The notes: generated from the letters alone by a model not told the origin. A stretch of 64,000 nucleotides of DNA from Spinacia oleracea (GCF_020520425.1 NC_079487.1:108658141-108722140), one strand, 5' to 3'. Counted from the stretch's first letter, positions 37,675 through 49,190 are shown. Made by a program: numbers and translations.

Positions 37675-38736
37675 TCGCGCTTGATCGAGTTGGTTTAGAT
37701 GTTATAGACCAATCTTTTATATTAAAATGTATGCGTACAATTAAATTGGAACATATATTTAAATGTACGTGCACTTTGGTTTCATGTATACAAAACAATA
37801 ATTATTGTTTTTATATTTGTTATACAGTTTGCGATATTTTATTATTGTTGTGACAGGTTTCTATATTTCGTGCAAGGCATTCTAGGTATCCTAAACAAAA
37901 TTAAAATTTTCCCGCCAAAAGTGCTTTGTTGAAGCGTACATATATATGTGTACGCTGCAACAAGGGTGTAAAATTTAACAAAATTTCACACTTGTTGCAG
38001 CGTACAAATAGATGTACCCTGCAACAGGTGGGGTCTATTGCAGCGTACATGAATTTGTACGCTGCAACAAGTCAAGATTTTGGCACTTGTTGCAGCGTAC
38101 ATGAATTTGTACGCTGCAACAAGTCAAGATTTTGGCCAAATTTTTGACACTTGTTGCAGCGTACATGCATATGTACGCTGCAAAAAGTACTTTTTTGCAG
38201 CGAACATTGTACGCTGCAACAAGTCCAGACTTGTTGTAGGCCCCCCAGTTGCAGCATACGATGTACGCTGCAACAGGGGTCTAAAAGCCCGCTGCAACAA
38301 GTGTTTTTTCTACTAGTGCTCCTTGGTATACGGAATGGAAGCAGTCCAACCGGTCGAGTTGGAGATTCCCTCCCTCCGGATCGTCCTAGAAAGCAAGCTA
38401 CCCGAAACTGATTGGGTTCAAGCTAGGTACGACGAACTCGTCCTTTTAGACTAACGGAGGTTGAGAGCTCTACATAACGTGCAAGTGTATCAAAAGCGCA
38501 TCGCAAGGCAATTCAACAAAAGAGTCAAACCTCGAAACATCAAAGAAGGCGATTTTGTATTAAAAGAAGTCCGCGCACCTACTACGGACCCTCGAGGAAA
38601 ATTCCGGCCTAACTGGACAGGACCATATTTTGTAAAGACCATCCTACCTGGCGGAGCAGTCCAACTAGCCGACATAGATGGAGCGGAATTCGCTAACCTC
38701 ACGAACTTAGACCAATTGAAAAAGTACTATATTTAA

Positions 38737-39571
38737 TAAAATTCAGTCCGGAGTTAAGGCATCTAATAAAACATATTAAGACTCATAAGCAAACATTCTG
38801 CGCATTACTCTAAACAAACAGCATAAAACTCGATAAAGTAGAAAAAGCGAAGGACAAAACTTCAACGCCCAGGACTGGGCGCTGTTATTTCTAACGCTCA
38901 GGCCTGGGCGCCGATATTTCCTTCGCCCTAAATCGGGCGTTGTTCCCTCTTGCCACCTACCCTCCCGCTTCTACAAAGTGTTCGTACTCCTTTTTCTAAC
39001 CCTCAAAAGAACCACGAACACTTGGGGGGGAAGCAGACGAGTAATGAACACCCTTTCAAAAAGTTTTTTTCAAAAAAGCTAGAACTACGCGCGACCTGAT
39101 TCTGACAAGATACGTAGGCAATCCTTCTCATGGATTCGGTCCAATAAAAAATTATAAAATAATAATGTCATGCAACGCATCAAGAAGAAAAGATATCGCA
39201 AAGGGCACTCTACCCTAACCCATGCACGGGCAAGACCAAATAAAATGGAAAAGCCACAAGAGTTTCCAGGAACAAGCCCAACAAAGGAGTATGACACGAG
39301 TCGGCAAAAAAACAAAAATAGTGAACATGCATATGTAATACCCCAAGTAGTCGGTTAGTCTAAAAATATATGTGCACTCTTATACGAACTCATTATTTTT
39401 ACGAAAGTCTTTTCCTTTTAAAAATTCGTCGTTGGTTTAGGAAGCTAATATTGCTATAATATGTTAAAACAAAGCCCACGGAAGGCTCAAAACATTCTTG
39501 CACCAAAAATCGCAAAAAATATATATACATGCGGAACACAAGAATGAATATGTATAAAACAGGAGGTAAGC
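38737..39571. other. Retroelement spacer between integrase and antisense gene
   Basis: No gene. It contains two good and one weak palindromic cassette (38862-38883, 38893-38912, 38921-38940) and a run of GGGGGG at about 39025. Confidence 0.6.
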
Positions 39572-41867
39572 CTAAGACTCGTCATCGGCTCCATGTCTCC
39601 AAGCCTCGCCGGTCCATCCACTCCACTCCCCGTGGTATGAGGGACCCCAGCCAAAGTCACCCCAAAAATGAGGCTGCGACTGCAACTCGGGGCTAGGCTC
39701 TCGGGCCACCGACACGGAGCGCCGCCTACGCTCCGTCTCGGACCTCTCCCCGGAAGAACTCACCCCCGCGTCAGAACGGCGATGTCGTAGGGGCGAGTGT
39801 TGTGCTCTCTCTCTTCCGCGACGACCGTGTCCCCCGCCCGAGGGACCCGCGTCGTCGGCCCCAGCACGCCCAGTAGCCGTCTGCAAAAAAGGGACAAAAA
39901 AAAAAGAGAGTGAATAACCGAAAGCCAAACCAAAGGTACAGATCAAAAGAAAAAAAGAGAGGGCACATTACCCGAGTAGAGTGGGGGCTCCTGCAAGAAA
40001 GTGCAGACCGAGCTCGAACCAACGCGGACTTCAACCGGTTGATCACCCCCACCATCGCATTGGCCGTACGGGCCGGAACCTAAAACAAGAATGTCAGTAA
40101 AAAAGGAAAGAAAAAATATAAAGAAGAGTACACAAATAAAAGGTGCATACCGCCTCTACTCCCTCAGGGAGCGGAGCATGGAAAACCCGGTCTTCCGGGA
40201 AAGTCTCCACAATCTCGGATCCACTCTCTCCGGTATACGAGATCCGAGCATCGGGAAGCACCCATCCCCCCAACAAAGGGTCAGGACCCTCCTGCACAAA
40301 ACACAGTAGGCATAAACACATGGGCACGAACATGAAAACACTAAAATCAATACAAAGAGAGGAGGCAACTTACAGCGCCAGGCTCCGGGAGACGAAGAGA
40401 ATCCTGGATAAACTGGTAATAGCTAGCTCCCTCTATTACCAACTCTGTCGCCGGCACACCAGTCCTCGAGTGGACCCTCCACGACTCGCCTATCGAGCGA
40501 GTAGACAGCATGGTCGCAGGCGGAGGCCTGGGCACCGAAAAAAACCCCGACCGTCTGCATACGTACCCGCTCTCCCAGGTACCAGACAGGGTCCCGGCGG
40601 CCAACGAACAAGACCCGCATCTGGCTCAGGGCATAACTCTCCCTGACCGAAACATGGGTACCCCTAAAAGGGAGCCATGGGGTCCAAACCACCTGTTTTC
40701 GTACAAAACACAGTCAGATCTCGCACATGAAAAGAATGACGAAATACGAGATAGAGGATAAGATTCTGTACATGCTCAGGGTTCCCGTCCCGGATAAGAT
40801 CCCACACGGTATCGGGCGGTGGACGCACTGTCAGCTTCTTCCTCCAACCCCAACGGCGACCGGCAGGGAACTCCAAAGGCCTCTGCCCCTTTCGGGGAGC
40901 CAGCCAGGGTAAGTGCTCGAAGGCCCACAGCTGCAAAAAGAAAAAGATAATAAAACGTTAAAAAAAAAGAGGCCGGGTAAAAGCGAGAAAAACAAAAGAA
41001 AATCTAGGCACATACCTCAATCAAACGCGGCACTCCCGCTAATGTAATCACAAAGTGACGTATACTCGGGTCCGAGACGCGCACCGACAAACTCATCTGG
41101 CCGACAAGCGTCGCATAGCCCAAATCGCCCCAGCGATAGTCACCCAGTGTAGACACGTCCTCCACCATGCCTATCCACCTCGGGTCAAAGGTGTCAGTCG
41201 GACCCGATAGAAAAGTGGAAGTAATAAAATGGAGGTAGAACAGCCGAGCCTGTCTCGAAGGCGACTCCTCTACCCCGTACTCCAAAGCCCACATCAGGTC
41301 AGCGAAAGGTATCCCACGGGGCTGGTACGAAGGTAACCTACTACCCATCCACGAGCCCAGGAGCCTGGTACCCTCAGCAACAGTCGACGATGGGCCGTCC
41401 GACCTCAGACGAATGGGGTTCCCTGTAAAGGTCAAACCCGTCAAAGCTGTGTAGTCCTCAGGAGTGATCGTCATCTCGCCCCAAGGAAAATGGAAGGTGT
41501 TGGTGGTATCCCACCACCACCTCATGAACGACCGCAGAAAGGACAGGGAGATGTTGAGCCACAGTATCTCCCAGAAGGTCTCAACCACCGGGAACAGTGA
41601 GCTCGCCCTCACCAAAGCCTGGGCGTCCGAGCTCAGATAGCTAAAAACGGTCTCACTCGTCGCGGCGCCATAGCCGTAAACCGTAGTCTCTCTCCTCGCG
41701 TGAAGGCTGGAAGTCACATTGTGCTCTAGGTCGTAGTGCAGATCACGACCATCGTAAAGCTCAGGGCCCACCCATAGGGGACCCGGGCCAGTCGACTGAC
41801 GCGTCATGCCACGCACCTCGTGGCCACCAGGAGGGGGTAACGACTCGTCAGACATGCTGATCAACAA
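39572..41867 (-). CDS. Antisense plant mobile domain (PMD) gene in retroelement, one frameshift
   Basis: Six exons on the minus strand, all with GT/AG limits: 41867-41016, 40930-40772, 40692-40374, 40291-40151, 40079-39972, 39880-39572, together about 628 residues. The start MLISMSDESLPPPGGHEVRG, the motifs WWDTTNTFHFPWGEMTITPE and DYTALTGLTFTG, and VVWTPW in exon 3 are those of the plant mobile domain (aminotransferase-like) family. Known members MAIN/MAIL1 act in heterochromatin silencing, and the domain is common in plant transposons. Exons 1, 2, 4 and 5 are multiples of three. Exon 3 is 319 bp, one base too long, and its frame changes at a run of seven T around 40540: one extra base breaks the protein. 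The C-terminus (exon 6) is Arg/Ser/Gly-rich. It lies antisense between integrase and 3' LTR, where Tat elements are known to carry extra genes. Confidence 0.8.
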
Positions 41868-43020
41868 TACAACAAGGCATTATACCTTTGACAAAATCGG
41901 CACTCATACCGATCCCTAAAAAGAGTGCATTTCACTCATGAAATGGAGTCATACAATTTTTTGTTCCCTAAAAACATGATACTAAGTTCATACTTAGCAA
42001 AATTCCCTAAGTAAAAATTAACTCCAGCAAAATCAAAATTCTCCAATAATTTGTCATTCATGAATTATGAGGAACGCAAGCAATATACCAAGGACACCTA
42101 CATTATAAGAAAATACTAGATTCGTAGGTATACTTGGGGGCTAGCATGAAAATGCCCAAATTCAACAAAAATCAACATACTTGCAAAAATTAACATGCAC
42201 AAACTAATTAACATGTTATGTGGAACATTTCCAACTATCTAATTGAAGGAAAGGGGCAAAAAATAAAAAAACCCCCAAATCAATTTCATGCACAAAAATA
42301 CTTGACAAAAATACCGAAATTGACAAAAAAGCTCAAAATTATTGAAAATTACTTACATTGGGAAGATTGGGAAGTAATTTGGAGTAGAATTCGTGAAGGA
42401 AAGTGAAGAAAACGAGCAAAAATCAGTAGAGAGAAGTGAAGAAGTTTGAGCTAAAATGGTGGAAATGGGAAAGGAAGGAGACGGTCCGCGAATTTAAAGA
42501 CCAGTCCCCCTTTCGCATTTTCAACGCCCAGCTCTGGGCGTTAGAAATTCTCGCGCCCAGGCCTGGGCGCTGAAAATGCTTCCCAGACAGCGAATATTCG
42601 CTGTCGGGCACGCGTACTCCCCTATTTTGTGTAAAAGATATCCGTTATCTTATTTCTATCCCAATAAAGAAAAAACGGTATTTTGAAAAAAAATAAAAAA
42701 TAAAATAATAAAATAAAATATCGTTAAACAAAAATATACACAATGTGGACCCACTTATAGGACACATCTAATCAGGAAATATTACGACCCACCAACAGGT
42801 TGTAATCACAAAAGCCCTTCTACATAGGCAAAATAAGAAATTCAAAATGGGCTCGCCCACCCTCAGCGGGCGGGGTCTGCATCACTAGCCGCGCAGGTCC
42901 TCAGTTTTTCAAAGAATAAAGTCTTCAAATTTAAAATAGGCTCGCCATCTTCAGCCGGCGGGGTCTACGGCGCAAACCACGTAGGTCCTTATTTTCAAAA
43001 AAAAACAAACAAAATTTCAA
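41868..43020. other. Retroelement 3' region upstream of the antisense gene
   Basis: No gene on either strand. It should hold the promoter of the antisense gene, but no convincing TATA box was found close to 41868-42000. Two palindromic cassettes lie at 42521-42542 and 42552-42571. Confidence 0.5.
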
Positions 43021-43480
43021 AACAGATTCGTCCACTTCTATCGGGCGGGGTGTCCACCCTCAGCGGACAAGGTTCGCCACCTTCAGTGGGCGGGGTCTAC
43101 GTCACAAACCGCGTAGGTCCTTATTTTCAAAAAAATTCAAAACAGATTCGTCCACTTCTATCGGACGGGGTGTCCACCCTCAGCGGATAAGGTTCGCCAC
43201 CTTCAGTGGGCGGGGTCTACGTCACAAACCGCGTAGGTCCTTATTTTCAAAAAATTTCAAAACAGATTCGTCCACTTCTATCGGACGGGGTGTCCACCCT
43301 CAGCGGACAAGGTTCGCCACCTTCAGCGGGCGGGGTCTACGTCACAAACCGCGTAGGTCCTTATTTTCAAAAAAACATCAAACATATTCGTCCACTTCTA
43401 TCGGACGGGGGGTCCCCCTCAGAGGACAGGCTCGCCCACCTTCAACGGGCGGGGTCTGCGTCACTAACAGCGCAGGTCCT
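43021..43480. repeat. 120-bp tandem array, about four units
   Basis: AACAGATTCGTCCACTTCTA begins units at 43021, 43141, 43261 and (AACATATTCG) 43381, an exact 120-bp period. Partial units reach back to about 42850. Each unit contains several GGGCGGGGTCTAC-type motifs. The frame at 43206-43601 is a translation of this array. Confidence 0.95.
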
Positions 43481-43954
43481 TAGTCGCTGCAGCGATAACT
43501 TTTATTGGTTTTCCCTTTTTCCAAAAATTAAAGGATTTGTTTGTTGGATTTTCCTTCGTTTTACATCCTATAAAAACAAGGGGGTTTTCTCGTTTAGCTA
43601 ACCCTGAAAATGAGAATCTTTAAAAACGTTTTACCTCGTGATTGCGCTTGGCCAGGCCCAATTACACTTTACAGCTTTAATTTCGAAAACATCTGTAGTT
43701 ACTCCCAATGACAAAGTGAGGGAGTTTCTACGCATCTTTAGATCCTTGCAATGACAAAGTGAGGAAGTTTCTATACTATCAGTTGACAAATCCCAATGAC
43801 ACGTGAGGGATATGTCGACACTTCAAGTGATGACCCTTAAGTCAAATGTTATCACTCGGGGGCTCGTGAGACCCTCGCAAAACAGGTCACATACACCATG
43901 GCTTGGGTGACGCACTCCGTCTAATACTTTGACCATCGTCTTACTCCAAGACTC

Positions 43955-43973
43955 AGTCAAAGTGGGGGCTAAC
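43955..43973 (+). other. Polypurine tract before 3' LTR
   Basis: AAAGTGGGGGCTAAC stands directly before the LTR start TGTAGACACC at 43974. It is a purine-rich plus-strand primer as expected for a Ty3/gypsy element, although the CTAAC end is not purely purine. Confidence 0.5.
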
Positions 43974-45508
43974 TGTAGACACCTACTCTTGTCCCCATTC
44001 CCGCAAGGGAAAGGTTCGATGATGAAAGCATAAAAACTCCACTTGACAACGCATCTCTTATAAAATAAACGAATCTCAATTCCCCTTTTCATTTCACCCG
44101 AAACCAGCTATTTATGGAAACCTGCTAAAAATAGTAACTGCCGTAAAAAGTAGCTTCTAAAAGTGGCAAAATCATAAAAGATAGAAACCTGTTAGAATTA
44201 GGTGTTGCATTCCAACATAAATCCTAAATGAGATAGAAAACTGCGAGAATCCTATTCCTAATATGATTCGGAAATAAGAGTTACGTATTAATTGAAATCC
44301 TAACGAGCCTAGAGTTCGTAACGGGCCCAGACGCATTCCGTCACAAAATTAACACGCGCTAAAAGACTCGAATTAATCTCAAACTCTACGGATTTCAGGA
44401 ATCCGAATCTGACAAAGAATTCGGCCCAGACATCACTTTCAACGCCCAGAGCTGGGCGCCGAAATCTTTGACGCCCAGCCCTGGGCGCTGAAATTACATG
44501 GATCTCTATTTTCAACGCCCAGCCCTGGGCGCCGAAATCTTTGACGCCCAGAGCTGGGCGCCGAAATTACCTGGGACGTGTTTTTTCCTAATTCTTTGCG
44601 GATTAGAACTTTGCAATTCTATCTTTCCACGAACTCTTCCCTATAAATAGGCCCCTAGTTTCGACGTGAAACAACACACAACAACACATAACATATTCTG
44701 AGTATTGACTCTAAACCCCTTAGCCTAAGCCTCTCGCTGCGAAACTGTTCACGCGTTCTGTCGCAATCGATCCATAAATCGAACAGAACGTATCCTGTCC
44801 CATAATCGAGATTCGTTAAATAAAAAGGAGAAATAGCAAAGTCAAAGTGGTTAGTTTTCTGAGAACTGTGACGCACCTCTCAAGGGTGCGTCGTAATGTG
44901 TCCCTTTTCGATGATTTAACTGCTTTCCTCGCCCTTTTTATGAACTGTTAAACTAACCTAATATGATTGTTCTATCACGCCTAACAAATATAATATTTTT
45001 GGGAAATCGGATTATCATGCTAGGTCCCTTAATGCTATTTAAATCAGATAATCACGATCGAATTAGTATTATATGTTGCACGTTGCTAAAATCAATTCAG
45101 ATTAGTTTAATAGTTAACGCATGTCCCTTCAATTATTTATGCTGAGCTAGTAAGGATATCCTGCCTCTGGAGTTATCGACGAGCGAATTACTCCTCTCGG
45201 TAGTTACAGTCCCCCGGACCCTCAATCTCTACCTTGCGAGTGTATATTGAGAGATCCCCACACCAGGGATCACAAGGGAACCTACGGCCGTCGTGGTTAA
45301 ACATAATTGCACTCCCTTTATGTCACGATAACCGGGTTTTGTCAGTTTTTCTCATTTTCGTTAAAAACTGAATGGCGACTCCTATATTACTAGTCAATTG
45401 GGTGTATACTCACAGGAAATCCAATTACACTTGATTGAATAAAAGAATCGTCACACCCACGAGGGACAAGGTTACGCATTAGCCTCGCGCTTTTTCGACC
45501 CCCTCACA
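43974..45508 (+). repeat. 3' LTR of the Tat-type element
   Basis: 1535 bp, from TGTAGACACC to CCCTCACA, nearly identical to 28160-29637 but about 57 bp longer near 44384-44440. It has four palindromic cassettes (44440-44563) and a TATA box at 44642-44649. Unlike a true 3' end it is followed by a primer-binding site and leader, so it also served as a 5' LTR of a second copy. Confidence 0.9.
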
Positions 45509-47166
45509 GTGGCGACTCCACTGGGGATAGTGAAGGAAATACTCGTGCTTGTAGGTAATCAAAATAGCCGAAGGGTGAAACGATCCTACCCCGCGTTTAT
45601 TTCCCCATCAAGTTGGGACGACCTGAAAATCAGCATATTAATGTGAACGGGCAGAACATCATAACGAATCTCGGCTCCCTCGGAAGTTGGGACTAAGGAT
45701 ACCTTTCTTCGCCAATAGGGGGGTGCATACGCCGCGCATGTTTCCCACTCGGTACTTGTGCAGGTAGTACACCTATCCCGAACCCAATCGCTCGCTCATT
45801 AGGTCCCTCTCGCCTGCATGCCCCCTTGGCTTGCACTTGCGGGTTGGCCTCTTGAGCGAAATTCGTCTGTTGAAGACACTACCTCGACCGGGGCATGTGT
45901 TGGATCTACGATAGAAGCGGTACCAAGCCAGGCACAAATAAACTACCCATAGAAGCCTATCATAAACTACGTGGCATATTTAATTTTCAAATCCATGTTT
46001 GTAATGTAGTAATGTGTAGCGAAATATGTGATTGTGTGTGACAAATTATCCTAGAAAACCAATGACCTTAAAAATTGCCCAAACATTCATAGACTAATTT
46101 GCCAAAGAGTTATACCAAAACACGTGTTCCGCAAACCCGAATGATCGCCACAAAATAAGCGACGCTCGGGATGGCCTGTAACGAATCCCACAAACGATAT
46201 TACGCGTAAAGGACGTTATTAGGCAAGCACGCAAATCGAAGTCGCATAAACAAAAAACAGAAAACGAGAACCAGCCAGGGACGCATTTTTAACGCCCCTG
46301 GCTGGGCGCCAAAATTTCTCACGCCCACTGCTGGGCGCTGAAGTTGCTGCTTGGCTTTCTGGTCAAGCGCAGCAGCCTCGGTGCCCAAGCAAAAAAGAAA
46401 ATACGTAGCGAAAAATATCCATAAAAAAGGAATTGCTACGAGGGCGTAAGAAAAGCACTCGATTTCCAAAGCGACTCGCGAAAAATTAATAACTCCTTGC
46501 GTCGTTGTTAGGCCTCCTACAACGGCAATGCTCGACACTAAAAGTCGACCATGCAAATAATCATGAATGTCACACGGGCAGAGATTTTCAAAAACATAAA
46601 GAGTTCAAAGTGCACACATAACAGTCCAAATATACTAGTCCGACTTAAGGGTAGTCATAGAATGCCTAAAAAAACCGACTCACGAAACAAACTAATGTGT
46701 CTCCTACTCCACAACAATAATGCAGGGCCCCTGAGTACTTGCCCGTGATAGCCATCAAGAAACACGATGGAAGAAGCATATCCCGAACATCTGTACCTAG
46801 AGGTCGCACAAACCCAAGAGATGCATGCTCTGGGACACGACCCTTTACGTTCTCAAAGGCCACTCGCCCCAAAGAACCATGCTATGCCAAAAACGCTCCC
46901 CAACTCACATGCTTTCGGGCTATTGTTTGGGTTAGAAAAGAAAAGAGCGAAGAAAGAAACAGATGGCACTAGCTCTCCAAGATGAAGTGTTTGACCCTAC
47001 TAAGTTGATCGCTCCATCGCCCTCAAAAGATGACCAAATCCAACGAGGGTGGCGCAAGACTTTCAAATGGACTAATGCTCGTGGGATAAAGTTCAAGATA
47101 TCTGCGGGAGAGGGTCCAATGTACGAAGAATTAGAGTCTGAAACCGAGTCTGACTCCGAGTCCGAA
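45509..47166 (+). mobile_element. Second, truncated copy of retroelement leader and first frame
   Basis: Primer-binding site (45510), leader and the start of the pol-type frame (46963, MALALQDEVFDPTKLI) repeat 29638-31300 with few changes. The match stops at GAGTCCGAACC in the acidic repeat, followed at once by the CCCGCCTGCC-rich DNA of the hAT-like element. The junction lies in a short CCCG shared sequence, which suggests an end-joining deletion. Confidence 0.8.
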
Positions 47167-48308
47167 CCCGCCTGCCCTGCCCCGCCCCGCATCCAACCGC
47201 CCGCCTGCCTACCCATCCGCCTACCTTATACCCGAATATTTATTTATACATTTCACAATTTTTATACAGGCTCAGATTAATAAGCCCACTCATTTAATCA
47301 TTTAGACAAAAAACCCTAATGACTTGAGGGGAAACTCACGCCTCCACTCAGCCTCCCTAACTCCCTCACTCTCTCTTTCAGTTTGCCATCCCTAATTCCC
47401 TACGCCCATGCTACTCACTTTCTCGTACAGTCGTACTCCACAGCTCGGTCAGCTCCACTCTTGTTGTCCTCATCGAGTTGTGCCACCTCTCTCTTGTCGT
47501 CCTGCGTCGGGTTGCTCCACTCCTCTGTCGACTTGAGGTCATTTTCTCCTTTCCGTTTTATTGTTTAAGAAAGGAAAACAAAATCCTAATCAATTTTTAT
47601 TTTAAATCAAAACTTCAGGTTGCACCATTAAAATTAATTGTTCTAATTAATGTTAGGTTTTGATCTATTGTTGATGGATGAAGTTGTTTTTAATTGTTGA
47701 TTTGATTTTCTGACATTTTTTCCGGTGAAATAGTTTAATATTATAATAAATTGTTCTGATGTTGGGTTTTGATTTATTGTTGATTGATGAAGTTGTTCTC
47801 CATTGTTGATTTGATTTTCTAGGTTTTTATTTTGATTTGATAAAATCGCTTAATTATTATATTAAACTAGTTGATTTTATACAAAAAACATAAATATTTG
47901 ATTGAATTTATTGAAAAAACAAAAACAAAAATTATGGATTGAAATTATTGAAAGCAGAAAAATATACAGAAAAAATCCAGAAATGCTTATTATTAAACCA
48001 GTTGATTTCTGGATTATTAATCTAAAACCCAAAAATATACATATATAAATCAGTTTAATATTGATTATGAAACCGGTTAATTTTCTGGGTTTTTTTTCCA
48101 ATGATATGCTTGTTTGGTTAGAATGCTTAATCTCGTTTTGTAGTTTGGTACTTGCTTTGAATGTTGCTGTAAGATTCATGAAAGCGTCTTGGATTGAACT
48201 AAAAGCTCTTGTAAATGAAACATTAATTAGAGTGAAACATTAATTTGATTAAATTATTTATGTTATATTAAAATTAAAGTTACACTCTAATTATATAAAT
48301 TTATGCAG

Positions 48309-48415
48309 GTGGCGGTATTGTTAAGGTGTTGCATATTTATGACGAAGAGGACGAGTTTGAAGATGAAAATGATGCAAGAGAGAAATTGGGAGCAAATGTT
48401 GTGTGTATTGATTAA
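48309..48415 (+). pseudogene. Exon-like last frame inside hAT element D
   Basis: After an acceptor (TTTATGCAG) 35 codons read GGIVKVLHIYDEEDEFEDEN then DAREKLGANVVCID and a stop. The acidic composition and splice site look like a real last exon, but I do not recognise the family. It may be a captured host exon or the end of the element's own gene. A CT-rich, leader-like stretch about 0.9 kb upstream (47330-47560) may be its 5' part. Confidence 0.35.
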
Positions 48416-49079
48416 GAATTTGATATTTGAGTGTTGTAGTAATGTAATTTATGGAGATTTTATTAATTTTTCGTATTTGTCGTTTTTATGTAATGTAATT
48501 CTAATTTAAAACGTTCTTGAAAGACTTTTATTTTTGCAGGATATGTTGTATTAAATGTAGAAATATTACAACAGAAAACATTGATATGGTAGGATATGTT
48601 TGCATTACAGTAAGATCTGCTGTAAAAAAAATATTGTATGCGGGTACAACGGGTAAAAACGGTTGGTGGATATCCATTCGGGTGGTGGCGCGGGTATGGT
48701 TATAGGAATGTACCCGCCTAGGCGGGTGTGGACCAGAAAATTATACCCGCTGCGGGTGGTGGGTAGGTGGTGGGTGTAATTTTTTTTGGCGGGTGCGGGG
48801 GAGGGGGTCCCCTTACCCACACCGCCCAATTGTCATTCCTAGAATTCATGGTGGTAGTCCATGGCTTTTTCTGGGACCGGATTGATCACCGTGTTCTATT
48901 TTGATTAAAAGGGTTCCTCGATATCGCAGGTCATAGGAATACGGAGTCGCGCCCGTATTCTGTCTTCCAAATGGAAGCTTTTCAGTTAGACAACTCATTC
49001 CATTAACTAATCGAATTAAATGAATTATTAAAAGTTATTTGCGAGTCTTTGTGATGTTACTTATTATTGTTTATTCTTT

Positions 49080-49190
49080 GTTAGTATCATGTTAGGATTG
49101 TTCGTTTAATAGAATCATATTAGGATTGTTCGTTTAATTGAATCATGTTAGGATTGTTCGTTTAATGGAATCATGTTAGGATTATTATTG
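49080..49190. repeat. 31-bp tandem repeat, about four units
   Basis: ATCATGTTAGGATTGTTCGT units in direct tandem (TTTAATAGA, TTTAATTGA and TTTAATGGA joins) within the right half of the split solo LTR. Confidence 0.85.

Larger units (their letters stand above)
32613..38318. mobile_element. CACTA element with captured host gene pieces (Pack-CACTA)
   Basis: It starts CACTAGTAGAAAAAA and ends TTTTTTCTACTAGTG. The 3-bp target duplication CTC (32610-32612, 38319-38321) is exact, and removing the insertion restores the integrase reading frame TPYS-LVYGME. Both ends carry many copies of TTGCAGCGTACA in opposite orientation (32635-32860, 37930-38300). Inside, in order, are a GC-rich leader, an LRR kinase exon, MATE exons, TGA bZIP exons, a ten-unit 160-bp array, and a last exon like that of the C48 protease gene of the CACTA element at 52156. 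No transposase gene remains. Length 5706 bp. Confidence 0.92.
31748..38736 (+). pseudogene. Retroelement integrase gene, split by CACTA insertion
   Basis: From 31748 the frame reads EEEPWYTDILRY and LYKYTP, then the HHCC zinc finger (H..H at HNGVCGPH, CPKC at 32096) and the catalytic core: D in WGIDIIGK, D in SDQGSHF and E in NGVVEAANK. At 32612 a CACTA element interrupts after TPYS. The protein resumes at 38322 with LVYGMEAVQPVE. The C-terminal part RIARQFNKRVKPR, GDFVL and WTGPYFV (GPY/F-type module) ends at 38736. Lesions: a one-base loss near 32016 (frame change before MLSRKISRSGYYW), the CACTA insertion, and an in-frame TAA at about 38452 before RRLRALHN. It belongs to the Tat-type element and cannot be made as one protein. 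Confidence 0.85.
28160..47166 (+). mobile_element. Tat-type Ty3/gypsy retrotransposon, deleted and rearranged
   Basis: Order: LTR (28160-29637), primer-binding site, leader, truncated pol, antisense plant-mobile-domain gene, 120-bp repeats, polypurine tract, LTR (43974-45508). After that comes a second primer-binding site and leader up to about 47166, where it stops inside the reading frame that starts at 46963. Gag, protease, reverse transcriptase and RNase H are gone. The two LTRs are nearly identical apart from a ~57-bp indel, so the element is fairly young. The right-hand extra copy implies a former LTR-body-LTR-body array shortened by deletion. A CACTA element (32613-38318) interrupts the integrase gene. 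Confidence 0.85.
27999..48841. mobile_element. hAT-like element D, split by a Tat-type retroelement
   Basis: The left terminus TAGGGATGGCA (27999) and right terminus TGTCATTCCTA (48841) are inverted repeats. The flanks are GAGTTCAT (27991-27998) and GAATTCAT (48842-48849), an 8-bp hAT-type duplication with one mismatch. Subterminal regions on both sides are rich in GCGGGT/ACCCGC. Its own DNA is 27999-28159 and about 47167-48841. The right part has a CT-rich leader-like stretch (47330-47560) and an exon-like last frame at 48309-48415. Confidence 0.75.

Noticed and set aside
43206..43601. 131-codon frame with internal repeats
   Set aside because: It is the 120-bp tandem array (40 codons per unit).
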